This document shows positions 11,000-22,061 of a stretch of 64,000 nucleotides of DNA, one piece after another. Numbering within the stretch: position 1 is the stretch's first letter; every line of letters starts with the position of its first letter. The notes beneath the pieces are model-generated. The model did no database searches. It was not told where the DNA came from and was given only the letters and a program-made list of their open reading frames with translations. Source of the stretch: Tethya wilhelma (lineage: Eukaryota > Porifera > Demospongiae > Tethyida > Tethyidae). The stretch lies in assembly GCA_964030475.1 (NCBI GenBank), contig CAXIPT010000014.1, forward strand, positions 789,675-853,674. The letters run 5' to 3'. The position numbers and the translations under genes were made by a program.

Positions 11000-13094
11000 A
11001 AAAAATAATGAAAGAGATAGCACAAAGAAGGAGATATGTGTCAATGATACGAGAAAGCTAGCTAATCAGGGAGGTTGTTACTTTTTGTGACACTTATGCT
11101 GCCTGAAACACATCCCCAGGAGTCTCCAATAATTTTGTCTCTGCGGTTGCACACTGAATAACAATATCAAACAGAAAGCCTTCGAAAGGGTATCATCTTG
11201 GACAAGATGCTATGCAAGAGTACAACATGATAGAGAGATTCTAAGGCAGCTGAAAAGATACTGCCCAATTGAACAACAATGTGAAGAACTGGAAAAGATG
11301 TTCAAGAGGAGGATTGAGTCAATAAGGTAATATATTGATAAAGTGAATGACATGAGAAGCAAGAGGGAGGACTAAACAGTATTAATATAATACAAAGATA
11401 TTATCAGGGAACTTTAGAAAGGTCAGCTATTCTGTCATCAACTGATTGAAAAGAGCTAGATGGATCTGCAGACTACTTTGGGATTCTACAGTTAGTAAAG
11501 CTTTGTTACAAAGCCATACTTAAGATTGTTTGTGACACTGTTACTAAAGTAGGCAATTGTACAACTCTAATTAGTGCCCCTTTCTCATAAATAAGCTCAT
11601 TATTTACTTTAGCTATGTACTTTATAGGATATGGCTCATCACTGATAGTGCCATATATCTCCCATACTGTTTGCCCACCAAGGGGCGTGTCTCTTGTCAG
11701 AACTAGTGAAGCATCTATTAAAATCGCTATTTTCCCGCATGTGAAAAATGTCTATACTGATAGCTGCTGACCTATATAAAAATAATTCTAAGATAACCAG
11801 CACTAATCTACTGATAATTGCACAATGCAGGATATTTAGTCTCTTACTATAACCAATTGAACAAAATCCCTATAAACACAAAAATCCCTTTAAATTTCCA
11901 AATAAAGCCCATCATAAACTGACTTCAGAGTCAGTAATGAAATAGATTCAATATTAAATTGTACAAAACTAATACCCTTATTAAGGCGTGAAAGGAAAGA
12001 AGCAAGAATATCAGATTCAGTAAATCCAGCCCACAGTGGCATTGAGGAGACATCTTCCATTGATATCAATGTTGGTAAACATCATGCATGTGATAAATAT
12101 GTTGCATAATAAATTTCCTTTGCTAAGGTACAGCCTCGGCTATTTTTTCGATGCGGATCAATATCCTCTTAATTTACACGACTCCACTTTCTTTTACCTG
12201 GCCCCAGAAAGAAATTCTTGTACAAAACATGCATCCTGTTTTTTGTCAGCTATACCTTCGCTGTGTATGTAACATTTATGGCTTTATTGAGGCACCTACT
12301 TCATTCACAGTCGTTCAGCAACCTAGTGGTAAGAATATCTTTTTTATCAAAAAGTGCTGGAGAATGTGTTTCAGACTAGGTATTGACATAGCAGAGTGGA
12401 TTTTTGGACATTGTAGAATGTCAGTCTCTTGTCATTTATTTCGCCATTCAAGCCCTGGTCTGACAGCTGCAAGCACGCTAAAGGGGCGGGCCTTTCATAC
12501 TGGCAATGAGTGTGGCTAAGTAAAAATTTTCAATATGCATTGGTTAAATCTTGTTTTACCAGTACTACCGAGACAAGTTCGTATGAATGAAGATGCTAGC
12601 TCTTAGTCAGCTGCCAGAAGATGGAACCTTCTCCTCACTAACATTCATTCAACCTGATGACCCCTCATTTACTACTCAGTCAAGTGGCGGAGGAAGATCC
12701 CTAAACAGCACAAGTGTCAAGCTCATTTATTCCAAATGCAGTACACCAGAGTACAGATCTAGAAGTCTGTCTGTGTACATGGGGTGCCAATCAGTCTGTC
12801 CCCAGTTAACAAAAGTCGCAAAAATCCGTCTCTCTCTTATTTTGATGGTACAATAAGTGATGGAAGGTAATCATCAGCATTAGGTTGTTTCCTTTGTTAC
12901 TTTTACAATTAATGATTGAAGCTATAGACAATGAAACTGCTGTAGCCCTTTCAAACACTGAAGTCAAACCAACTAAAGCTGGTTACAGTAGTACTGGTGA
13001 TCTTGGACTGGAAGTCTTCCTAATCTAATGTTGCTAAATCCCCGGGCCCCCACAAGTTTATACGTGTGACTCAGGTTAATCCAAGAATATCCAA
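11000..13094. other. No intact gene; contains a copy of repeat R1
   Basis: 11418-11690 is similar to 20865-21097 plus 21813-21870: shared TTTGTTACAAAGCCATACTT, CACTGTTACTAAA, TCATTTACTTTAGCT and AGTGCCA..CTTCCATACTG-like blocks. Frames at 12036-12519 and 12587-12856 are open but show no domain I recognise and no convincing splice sites. The rest is AT-rich with stops. Confidence 0.5.
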
Positions 13095-13790
13095 TTGAGT
13101 GAAATCCCTACCATACAAGTCAACCAATATGTTGATAAGGTTGTCAAAGTTACTTCAGTTTCAAATGTTGAAAATGTAACTAAATCTGATAGCAAAAAGT
13201 TGTCTAAACAAGATGTTTTTATTAGGGACTCCTCAGGATCATATCGATTAGTATTGTGGGAGTCAGATGTTTCATCTTTAAATCAAGGTGAAAGCTACAA
13301 ACTCTCTAGCATTTGTGTCCAACAGTTTAAAACATCAAAATTTCTTTTTTTTTTTTTCTGAGAAGAGTACAGCTATATCCATTGATGATATTGGTGAAGT
13401 ATCCAGCGATGACATCTCAGTAAACCTTTTACATAAATCAATCATAGCAGAAGTATCAGCTGTGATCTCTTCCCAAGTTGCAAATTATGCCGTAAAAAGT
13501 AACTACATGCACTGACTGATAATTATCTCATTCGTCAACGTACTAAATGTAAAGCTATAGTAATGATGTCAACTACACAAGATACGATGTGTGCTAGAAT
13601 AGTTCTGACGGATGAGAGCAACACAGATCACTATGTTTCAATTTTTGAACCAACCTCTGCAAAATAATATCCAACATCACTGGTGACAGTTTACACTAAT
13701 GGTGCCGAAAATGATCTTTACAATAAACAAGAAAGACATTATCTTGTCATTCAAGAAATACTAATTTAACTATTCAAACTCTAACTGTGA
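13095..13790 (+). pseudogene. OB-fold (RPA-like) protein, decayed
   Basis: The first frame (13095-13361) reads as an OB-fold DNA-binding domain: KVTSVSNVENVT, KKLSKQDVFIRDSSGSYRLVLWE, SLNQGESYKLSSICVQQF. It breaks at a T run (about 13341-13354) and resumes in frame 13288-13515 with STAISIDDIGEVSSDD. A Cys pair (CKLC) resembling the RPA C-terminal zinc ribbon follows near 13480, then a stop, then CKAIVMMSTTQDTMCARIVL and a final stop near 13667. RPA-type OB folds bind single-stranded DNA; similar orphan proteins occur in sponges, corals and fish. At least three lesions point to a pseudogene or an old mobile-element protein. Confidence 0.55.
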
Positions 13791-13908
13791 AGATATAATT
13801 ACACTATAATTTTCATTAATTATAATTCTACACAAACTCCCATTACTAATCAATAATAATTCTTGCTATTAACTTTAATTTTACTACATTAATTATTACA
13901 TAAACTAA

Positions 13909-14128
13909 TACCGTATAGCCGGAAATATTGACGGGGATTTTAATTTGACGGTTTGACGGTCAAAGTCCAAATCGTCAAATTTAAATCCGCCAATATTTTG
14001 GGCGCCATATATGAATGTATTGTGCGCACACGCAAATCGTCAAATTTAAATTCGTCAATATTTTTATTTTACGGTCTTTGGAGCAAACCGTCAAATTTTT
14101 GACCTTCAATATTTCCGGCTATACGGTA
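13909..14128. mobile_element. Palindromic MITE, family A, copy 2
   Basis: A 220-bp copy of the element at 328-554, with ends TACCGTATAGCCGGAAATATTGACG and its inverse, TA at both ends, and the same AAATTTGACG-type inner words. It is inserted in AT-rich non-coding DNA. Confidence 0.88.
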
Positions 14129-14836
14129 TTAACCTTGTTCAAGCTTGACCTATTAATGCTTTGCATCTGCCTAGTTACATTCATTCCAATACCACTTTCC
14201 AGATAGAATAATAACAATACAAATGATACCACCCATATGAACAAGACGGTGTTTCCTAGCCTATTGCATTTTTTTTTTGAATCTCCAGAGTCTTCACTGT
14301 TATCACTTCCAGCAGATGGCTCATAAAGTATAGCTATATTCTGTGTCAACTTTTATCACTATCAGAATCGCTGTATAGTGGCTTTCAAAAGGATGTGATT
14401 AACAACCAAGGCTCAAAACATTACTACTTGCACTTGAATCATCGCTGCTGCTGTCAATAGCAGAGCTGTGGCACGAGGAAAAGCTGTGTTCAGCTTTAGT
14501 CAGCTACTATACGCATAGAAAATGTTCTCCTAGTGACGTCACATAGTAGCTCTACCCAAACAGGAAATACAGAAATTTGTCTTCCCTGGTGGATTCAGAT
14601 CATGTAACTGCTTTTGAGATTTTTTTCTCTAACTTTCACCACTTAAAGTAAGTTTTATGTAAAAAAATTTTGCATGTCAGCCCCCTTTTAAATATTTCTT
14701 ATATAGCTTAATTTTGTAGGGCTGCTGCTTAATTGGTTCAGACTCTCAGTCACCTCTAATAATTATTTATAATTTCTATGGTGACTAAATTATTCCTATA
14801 CTTTAAAGGGCACTGAAGAGCTGATAATTATTATTA
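14129..14836. other. Non-coding stretch
   Basis: No coding signal. It contains a CRE-like TGACGTCA at 14534-14541 with no gene attached to it. Confidence 0.55.
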
Positions 14837-15106
14837 CAAGTAAAAAAACCATTGGAAATGTAATGAGACACAGGAATGGGGCTAAATTGTAAAAAAAACG
14901 CAAACAAGATGGAATGGCTGTTACAGTGTGTGCAGAATTCTTCCTGTATGGGCTGCATTTAGCAATCTCCTTATTTGAGTCTCTCATTTTGCCCACAGGA
15001 AGAATTCCTTACATACTCTAACAGCCATTCCACCTTGTTGGTGTTCTTTTTACGATTTAGCCCCATTCTTGTGTCTCATTACATTTCCAATGTTTTTTTT
15101 TACTTG
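14837..15106. mobile_element. Foldback element family B, copy 2
   Basis: A 270-bp hairpin with the same arms as 9424-9690 (CATTGGAAATGTAATGAGAC, AATGGCTGTTA..). It is about 15-20 percent diverged by eye. A weakly similar tail TTTGTTCTCAT follows as in copy 1. Confidence 0.82.
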
Positions 15107-15359
15107 TTTGTTCTCATTTTTCCATAATTTTACAAATCACATTAGAGTTGGTATGTGTAGCTATAGCTACTGAGCTAGTAGTTTGGCAAGCCAGACTACT
15201 GAATGGCGGGCTGCTGAGTAAGCTGTGTAGCCTGCTTGATACTGAAGTGAAACACACATCTCCACATCTCAGTCATTTGGAGGCAGGAGCTGTATCATAA
15301 GATTTATTTGCCTTTCTATATGTTATGATAATCAAAGTCCTGACTCATCTCTTAAGAAG

Positions 15360-15925
15360 AGAAAGTTCCTAATAACGCACACTTTTGTGTGTGGAAAGGG
15401 TCGTCAATTTGAATTTTCTAGAAGCTAATGAATTATGCATGAGTGTAGAAACTAATGGCGGCCATATGGAGGAGGCGCTTTTCGCCTTGTATCTAGCTAC
15501 TCAATGAGAGGCGCTAATAACCGATGGCAAAAGCGACTGTCCCGGAAGAAACCAAGTTCATTCGTTCAAGAATCAGCTTCTAAAAGTGAATAGTCTCTAA
15601 GAAAAGTTGAGCCAAGATAGTGAAGAAGAAGAAGAAGAAGAAGAAGAAGAAGAAGAAGAAGAAGAAGAAGAAGAAGAAGAAGAAGAAGAAGAAGAATGGA
15701 GAAAATTGGAGGTTTAGCATACGTGTTTGTTACTTTAGCGATGGCTTTAGGCCATGTTTTTGGGCTCATTAGAAAGAGAAAGAGCTAAATAGTAGCTTAT
15801 ATATATAACAAGCCTTTTAGTGCTAAGCGCTCAGTTTTTGCAGAGTTATTCGCGTAAATATTTGTATTGCGCTAATGGGCCATTCGTGCCATTTCCTGTG
15901 TATCCAGTACTACCGTACTGGGAAT
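15360..15925 (+). repeat. Dispersed repeat family C copy with GAA expansion
   Basis: Same landmarks as 9935-10464, ending in the CCAGTACTACCGTACTGG hairpin. A (GAA)n microsatellite of about 25 units (15622-15696) replaces the short GAAAAAGAAAAAGAAG run of the other copies. The poly-Leu frame on the minus strand is the translation of this microsatellite. Confidence 0.8.
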
Positions 15926-17144
15926 TCAACCTTTATGCTAAGAGAATGCAAAACACTACCCTTTGACTTCAATCTATCAACTATTATGTATTGAGACACA
16001 TGAGAGTCAAACCCAACTTTTTCTCAAGAAAGATCCTCAATTCAAGGAAGTTCAGCACACTCTCGATTTACTTTTTCAATGATTTGCATTAAGAGTAAGG
16101 TGAGCATGCAGAGGTCATGTTGAAGGATGATGCTGTGCAGGGTATAGGTGACCAGTCTCCAAGATGCACTGAAGAGCTAATTGCCGAGCGCCTTAGCGCG
16201 AGGCAGTGTAATCTTGCAGGGCCAAAAATTGTGGAAGTAAAATCCAATTACATGTCATCAACACCGGATGAAAACGGGCAAAAATTGTTCCGGTTTGCCA
16301 AAAATTGTGGAAGTAAAATCCAATTATACGTCATGAACACCGGATGAAAACGGGGCCAATTTGGCAAAAATTGTTCCAGTTTGAAACAAGCTAGCTGCGC
16401 TGCATGCTCGTGATCGTGATGATCCTTACCATAATATACGAAACATGTGTGTGCGCACAGCTCGAGATCTCGTGCTACGTATATATGTAGAATCATGTGT
16501 GTTATGAGCCGGCATAGACTGCAGAGACATCATTGTGGTACCTTACTAACTGTACAAGAGGTGAGAGTTTAAAATACATGGAGTTAGCTGATCAGGTATT
16601 CATGGTTTCCTTTCTAAACCTGGGGCCAGCTCATCAAATCGAATGGCATGACCGCACTTTGAACCCATCACCTTTTCCTGTGCCAGAGGTTTGTGGCTAA
16701 AATGCATCTGTACTCATAAAGTACACATACTTTTAAATACTTCAAACATCGCGCGCGAGGCAATTAACTGCATTCAGTGTACAACTAGTATTATTATTAT
16801 TCAAGCATGCTCAGAATGCTGTTTTAAAAATCTGCAAAATCTGCTGCCTGAGAAGAAGTGGTGAGCATCGCTCATTGAAATTGAGCCAATTTCAAAGAGG
16901 AATTTAATCAGATTGTTACATTTACACCAAGAAAAGCAGAAATAGGTCTTCATGTAAATGCTTTTCCCGATGCTGGTATGCGATGTCCTATATACTTAAT
17001 TAGACTTGTACATATAAAAGTTACCATGAAAACAATTCTTTTATTCTGTTAGACTCTCAAAACCAAAACATCATAAAGTGCTGGTATATGACAACTCCTG
17101 CTGGTAAGCATGCATGAAAAGATGAAAAAATTGTCCCATATGTC
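15926..17144. other. Non-coding, with a 76-bp tandem duplication
   Basis: 16221-16370 holds two units with period 76 bp (starts 16221 and 16297), sharing GCCAAAAATTGTGGAAGTAA and ACACCGGATGAAAACGGG. No coding signal is supported; the ORF at 16117-16347 runs through the duplication. Confidence 0.6.
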
Positions 17145-17690
17145 ATGCAGGTCTATCTGGAAAGAAAACTAACCACAGTCTTAACGCCACTCCCTCACTT
17201 AACTCCCTTATTAACGGTTCCAAAATTAGGGGTAAAACATTACCAGCGGAGTCAGAGCACCACCCGCTATCACTCCACTGATACCACACTCTTTCCTATT
17301 TCTGCCCACCATATGTACTTCTCTAATCACCACACAGCCACTTGTACCCCCCCCCATCACTCCCCTGTGCTACTCTTATTGCCTCTTCTACATCAGCTTC
17401 CTATGCTTCATTGCTAGCCTCCTTCCTTTGCACCCTGGTGGTCGCTCCTAAGCTCATTCACCAGATAGTCAGCCAGGAGTTTGTGAACCTCACAGACCTC
17501 CTACCAAATCAACTGCAAGACAACCCAATTTGCTCTCCAGATACTGTGCTGAGTCTACATATGCAATCCACCATCGCAAATGACGACATATCCCAGATAT
17601 CACGACCAGGGTCACACGTGTCAAGTATACATGCTCATTCTTGGCTCAGCCTATACGAAGCAAAGAGTGTTGGGTGCCGCTGACTTCATA
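17145..17690 (+). pseudogene. Possible mobile-element ORF fragment
   Basis: Two overlapping frames (17145-17417 and 17342-17683) are Pro/Ser/Thr-rich then hydrophobic, and then read KLIHQIVSQEFVNLTDLLPNQL. That last segment resembles the short motif 'vkkIxxxEFVdxxeLLP' seen in uncharacterised ORFs linked to retroelements in sponges, cnidarians and fish. No start context, no catalytic domain and no terminal repeats are visible. Function not assigned. Confidence 0.3.
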
Positions 17691-18464
17691 CCACAACATA
17701 ATGTGTGACAGGTGGTTGAAGCTTATTAATTTATCTTTCTGCCAAATTCTGCTATGGTAAAAGAGATTCTTACAAGCACCACCCAGCAGGCTTTGGAAAC
17801 CCTTTAGTATCATGTAGTAATGAAGTTTATGTAAAAATTATAGCAACAGAATATTTATTGTGATGTTGATCGGTACCAATGTGGGATGTTTTGATTTCAA
17901 TTCCAAAGTTGATGCATCTATGGTAGGGCTATGGAACTGTTCGGCTGTTAATAAATCAAGCTAAAACCAATGTACCCATGTTGCAGCCCAGATCCAGCTT
18001 ATGAACTGCATGACACCACCTAGAGATAGCATGAAAACACACTAGTGGAGAAAACTGTTATCAACTGCTGTAGATCTATGTGTTCTTTTTACTGAGTTTG
18101 ATAGTGTCATGCTCAAGTTGTTACACCTTTTTCTGGAGTTGTGCTCGTCTCTTCTCTGTCCAGTGCCAAATCTAGGAATGATGATACCTGTAGTCTTTCA
18201 AACTACAACTGATACCTGTAGTCTTTCAAACTAGATCTAGGGAGTGATGATACCTGTAGTCTTTCAAACTGGTCTCAGAAATACTCTAGAAGCTAACAAA
18301 TTTCTCTATAATTATGTGCAAGAGATACTGGAGGTGGTAACAAAACAAAGATCAGTTGTAATAACTGGAAGACTGTTTGAATAGGCTCAAATCCAATTAG
18401 AGAGTCGCAGAAAAAACTTTGAACAATGATGTCCAGCTTGTACTGTCGGTTTACAATTTGACTG
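17691..18464. other. Non-coding, with short tandem repeat
   Basis: TGATACCTGTAGTCTTTCAA occurs three times within 18182-18270 at uneven spacing (about 28 and 37 bp). No gene is seen. Confidence 0.6.
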
Positions 18465-18966
18465 AAATGTTACAGAGTTCAGCACAACCAGAAATCTTCA
18501 GGTAAAGCAAGAGGCAGCGAATATTTGGATTCCAAATAAAGCACACTTTTTTTTATCTAGAAAGGGTTGAATTTTTCAAGTAGCTTATGAAAGTGTAAAG
18601 TGTAGAAATGAATGGCTGTTATATGGAGTAGGTGCTTTTGGCCTTGTATCTATCCACCCAATGAGACACACATAAAACCTATACCAAAAGCATGTGAAGC
18701 CAGTTTATTCGTTTAAGAATCAGCTTCTGAAAGTGAGCGGTCTGTGAGAACAGTCATTCCAAGATAGAAGAAAAAGAAGAATCAGAAGAAGAAAATTGGA
18801 CATTTGGCATACTTTAGTTTGGTACATTAGCAATGGTTTTTGGCCATGTTTTAGGGCTCCTTAGAAAGAGAATTGGAACTAAATAGTAACTTAAGAGGCT
18901 CCTTAGTGCCAAGTGCTCAGTTTTTGCACTTTTTCCTATGTACCTAGTACTACCGTACAGGAAATA
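18465..18966 (+). repeat. Dispersed repeat family C, copy
   Basis: Shares CAGCACAACCAGAAA, GATTCCAAATAA, TTCGTTTAAGAATCAGCTTC and the final AGTACTACCGTAC block with the copies at 9.9 and 15.4 kb. More diverged, and missing the ATTCGCGT..GGGCCAT segment near the 3' end. Here a foldback B copy follows it (19180) instead of preceding it. Confidence 0.72.
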
Positions 18967-19179
18967 TTCACGAGAAGAATACTTTGTATGATTATTATAT
19001 ATATAGTTGTCGGCATAAGAAGATGAGAAAAGCCAGTAAATTTGTTAAATCTGAGTACTCCTGAGATGCCTAACTTTAAAACTTTTATACTGCTATGCTG
19101 GTAGTGTACAAGTAACTACCATATAATATAATATAGGCAAACTAATGCAAATGTGATTCATAGAAAAAATGACAACAAA

Positions 19180-19422
19180 CAAGTAAAAAATAAAAGACAT
19201 AAGAATGGCCAAATCGGAAAAAGAAAACAAACAAGAAGGAAGGGCTGTCTGAATGTGTAAAGAATTATTCCTATGGGCAGCATTTGGGACTCAACATGGA
19301 AAGAGAGTACTACATGCAGCCCACACAGGAAGAATTCTGCACACACTCAGACAGCCATTCCTTCTTGTTTGCTATCTTTTTACGATTTGGCCATTCCTAC
19401 ATCTCTAATTTTTTTTTACTTG
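19180..19422. mobile_element. Foldback element family B, copy 3
   Basis: Hairpin with the B-family arms (AAGAATGGCCAAATCG, AAGGAAGGGCTGTCTGA and inverses) and the same central TACTACATGCAGCCCACA in opposite orientation to copy 1. The left flank (19000-19170) is the reverse complement of the right flank of copy 1 (shared TATATGGTAGTTACTTGTACACT), so the whole B unit is inverted relative to copy 1. Confidence 0.8.
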
Positions 19423-20799
19423 TAACTATAATGATTATCATCGTGTAAATTACCCTGTCCAGTGAGTTAAGTAAATCTTCCAGTTAGTCCTTTGTTACTC
19501 TGGGCAAATAACCAGAGTTTGTTAGTTCTATTTTCCAGCATTAATGTCTGAAACAGGTATTGTTTCAATCTAAACAACTCTCTTCCTGCCATCCTTGGCT
19601 TCCACTAGCTCCCATTATACCATTAATTTTAATGGTGGCTTTATTATCTTTTACTTTCAAACTAGTGGAGGTCCCTCATTGTATTTTATTTAGTGAGTAA
19701 CAACCAAGGAGGGAGAGCAATTTATTACATGTACAATCATACAGGTGGAGTGTATAGTTGCAATGAGTATAGGTACATATTTATGTAACATAATTTATTG
19801 ATGCACTTGCTGTTTATGTAGTAGTTGATCATGGCCTCGCTGAAGTTTGTTCTAGCTACTTTCTCTTTTTTGAGTTGTAGCCACAGCTCTACATAATTAT
19901 ATAGTGTCATTATTGATAAAATAATATAATTATATCTTTTACATCAAGTAACCTGTTAAATGAATAATTAGATTGTTTGCTTTCAGATAAAAAAAAACAA
20001 CAAATATGTGTCCATGTTGAGGTTGTGCTAGCCTTTAGTCTTCTTAATTCTGAATATTCCGATGCACTTGGCTTTTTCTTGGATTTTGTGGTGCTTTTGG
20101 AAGTGATCTAAATATGTATGAATGTAGCAAGAAAGTTAGTTAAGAAACAACAATTATGCAATATAATTTTGCACGTACAAGAGAGGAAAGTAAATTCAAG
20201 TTTATATCCCCAGTGATTACTGTACTAACATGGCATTATATATACGTACATATCAATACATATATGCATATGGGTCTGGACTAATTAGTAATACTTCATT
20301 AATATGTATCCAAACCTCCAATATGGCCAGGCGGCCTGTCCTTCCCACAAGCATCAGTGATTTGCTGAGGAATGGCTGTTTGAGTGGTGCTTTCTGATAG
20401 AGAGATATCTTGAATTCCAATTCACGAACAAGTGATGCCCACTCCTTTTCAATACGGTAGCTAGTGCGAACTATTTAGTGAGTTTTCCAAGCTTCCCCAA
20501 AACTCCATATTCTCAATGGGGACCCGGCTTATATTTTTAATATGTATATAGTTATATAATATTATACGGCATGTATTTTCCAGTAACTGTAATCAACTTA
20601 GGAAGGTCTCTTCGGTTAAAATCTGCCGCCATATAACTAGTGCCACCTTCAGGTACACTCTGTATTATAATAATGTATGGTATACATCAAGTGCATGTAT
20701 TATTATGATTATCTATAGTCGTATATGGAATTTTAAACTTGTGTAAAATGACAAACCTGTAACAGCTTCACTCCAGTCATCCATAGGTCTGACAGCTTT
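19423..20799. other. Mostly non-coding; one short open stretch on minus
   Basis: 20320-20475 reads open on the minus strand (EKEWASLVRELEFKISLYQK..PFLSKSLMLVGRTGRLAILEVW) but has a stop just upstream and no clear ATG or splice pair. It could be a lone exon or relic. The remainder is AT-rich without signal. Confidence 0.35.
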
Positions 20800-21870
20800 G
20801 TGGTAGCTATAGCTTCTATTTCACCAGTGGTTGTGAAAAAAGAAAGTCAGTTAATTGTGTCACTAAACTCAGCTATCCTATCATCAACTGTTGCCGGAAA
20901 AAGACTTGCTGCTCAATTAACATCTATACAAGCTAGAGGATCTGTGGACTACATTGAGGTTCTAGCTTTGTTACAAAGCCATACTTGACATTGTCTACAT
21001 GTGTCACTGTTACTAAATTAAGCACCAGTGTAGTCATTTGTTTTTACAACTCTTAAGCCCCTTTAGCTCATCATTTACTTTAGCTTTGTTATACTGTACA
21101 AGGAGTGGGGCTCGCTTCGCTCGCCCACTCCTTGTTTGTGTATGTTTATAGGATCAGTTAGTCTATAACTCATTGCAAACAATAGCAAGATAAAATTGAT
21201 GAGCAAAGCTATTGTGTAAAAATATTCTTCTATGGTCAATTGGCTTAGGACAACCTTTGCAATTGAAGCAACACACAACAATCACATCAATACTGGCATA
21301 AGCAATGCTGCATGTGTATACTGGTCTGCTTAGTACTACTTTGCTTTGGCCAGCTCAAGCTCAAGCTCAGCAATTTACCTCACTACGTGACGTCACAAAC
21401 GACCCTTTTCCGACTTCCGCCATTTTTGCAATCAGCTGGCAAAGAAACTCGTTATCTGGCTAGCTGTGTTTTCGTGTACAGCGACAGAGAAGCAGACTTC
21501 TAGTAGTGAGTGTTCTCACCTCGTTACGCTTCATTTTCGAAGATTGGCTCCCGTAGCCCGCTTCTTTGTCGGATACAGATGCCACTGGTAAGCCTTGTCA
21601 GCGATCTCAAAAACAGCTAGCCATACATATATTGCTTGTTGTTTTATCCTAGGCTAGCACTGTCTAAGCCACCTTTCTAGACACTCTTTTCCTAGCTTGT
21701 ATTCTCCACAGTCCAGAAAAAAAGTAGCTTTTAGTTCGAGGTCACATCACTTCCGGTGACCCTCCGTAACACACGGACGGACACACGGACGGACAAAACT
21801 TTGCTTATAATATGATAACATCTGGCACATCATTAATATAGTGCCACACACCTTCCATACTGCTTCTAGA
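20800..21870 (+). repeat. Repeat R1, copy 2, split by an insertion
   Basis: 20865-21097 and 21813-21870 match 11418-11690, but here they are separated by about 715 bp that the other copy lacks. The R1 part carries a 62-codon frame (20800-20988) ending LTSIQARGSVDYIEVLALLQ, which is degraded in the other copy, so R1 may be the 3' end of an old gene plus its untranslated region. The inserted segment starts with the hairpin at 21099. Confidence 0.55.
21098..21812. mobile_element. Inferred ~715-bp insertion with terminal hairpin and CRE-like site
   Basis: Bounded by comparison of the two R1 copies. The left edge is a hairpin with 11-bp arms (CAAGGAGTGGG / CCCACTCCTTG, 21099-21134) around a CG-rich loop. 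The right part has CACGGACGGACA repeated (21772-21797). The middle (21381-21600) is unusually CpG-rich for this window and holds GTGACGTCAC (21387-21396). Then ATGCCACTG|GTAAGC lies near 21576-21590, a start codon next to a donor-like site. It may be a mobile element carrying a promoter. Boundaries are approximate. Confidence 0.45.
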
Positions 21871-21943
21871 TTGTGCTTGTAACAGATCTTCAAGTGCGAC
21901 CTAATGCAATTAAGCCATTCTTACACTCGTGATACTAAGTACA

Positions 21944-21970
21944 ATATTATTATTATTATTATTATTATTA
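21944..21970 (+). repeat. (ATT)n microsatellite
   Basis: About nine ATT units lie just beyond the 3' end of the minus-strand ORF at 22062-22949. Such tracts can mark the 3' end of retroposed sequence. Confidence 0.85.
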
Positions 21971-22061
21971 GACACACCACAATAGGTGCAAAGGTAAACA
22001 AGTTGTACACATACACACATAATTAATTAAGTAAAAAGAGAGAGATAAAATCATTAATAGC

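Noticed and set aside
13030..13060. Possible second 2A-like motif (SPGP)
   Set aside because: Lacks the Asn and the D-x-E part of the consensus; not followed by an in-frame domain.
15566..15769. Minus ORF with a long poly-Leu run
   Set aside because: Direct translation of the (GAA)n microsatellite.
18182..18270. CRISPR-like array
   Set aside because: Three uneven repeats in eukaryotic DNA without spacers of fixed size; an ordinary tandem repeat.
21099..21134. Hairpin as a bacterial-type terminator
   Set aside because: Eukaryotic context, no upstream gene and no T run; better explained as a mobile-element edge.
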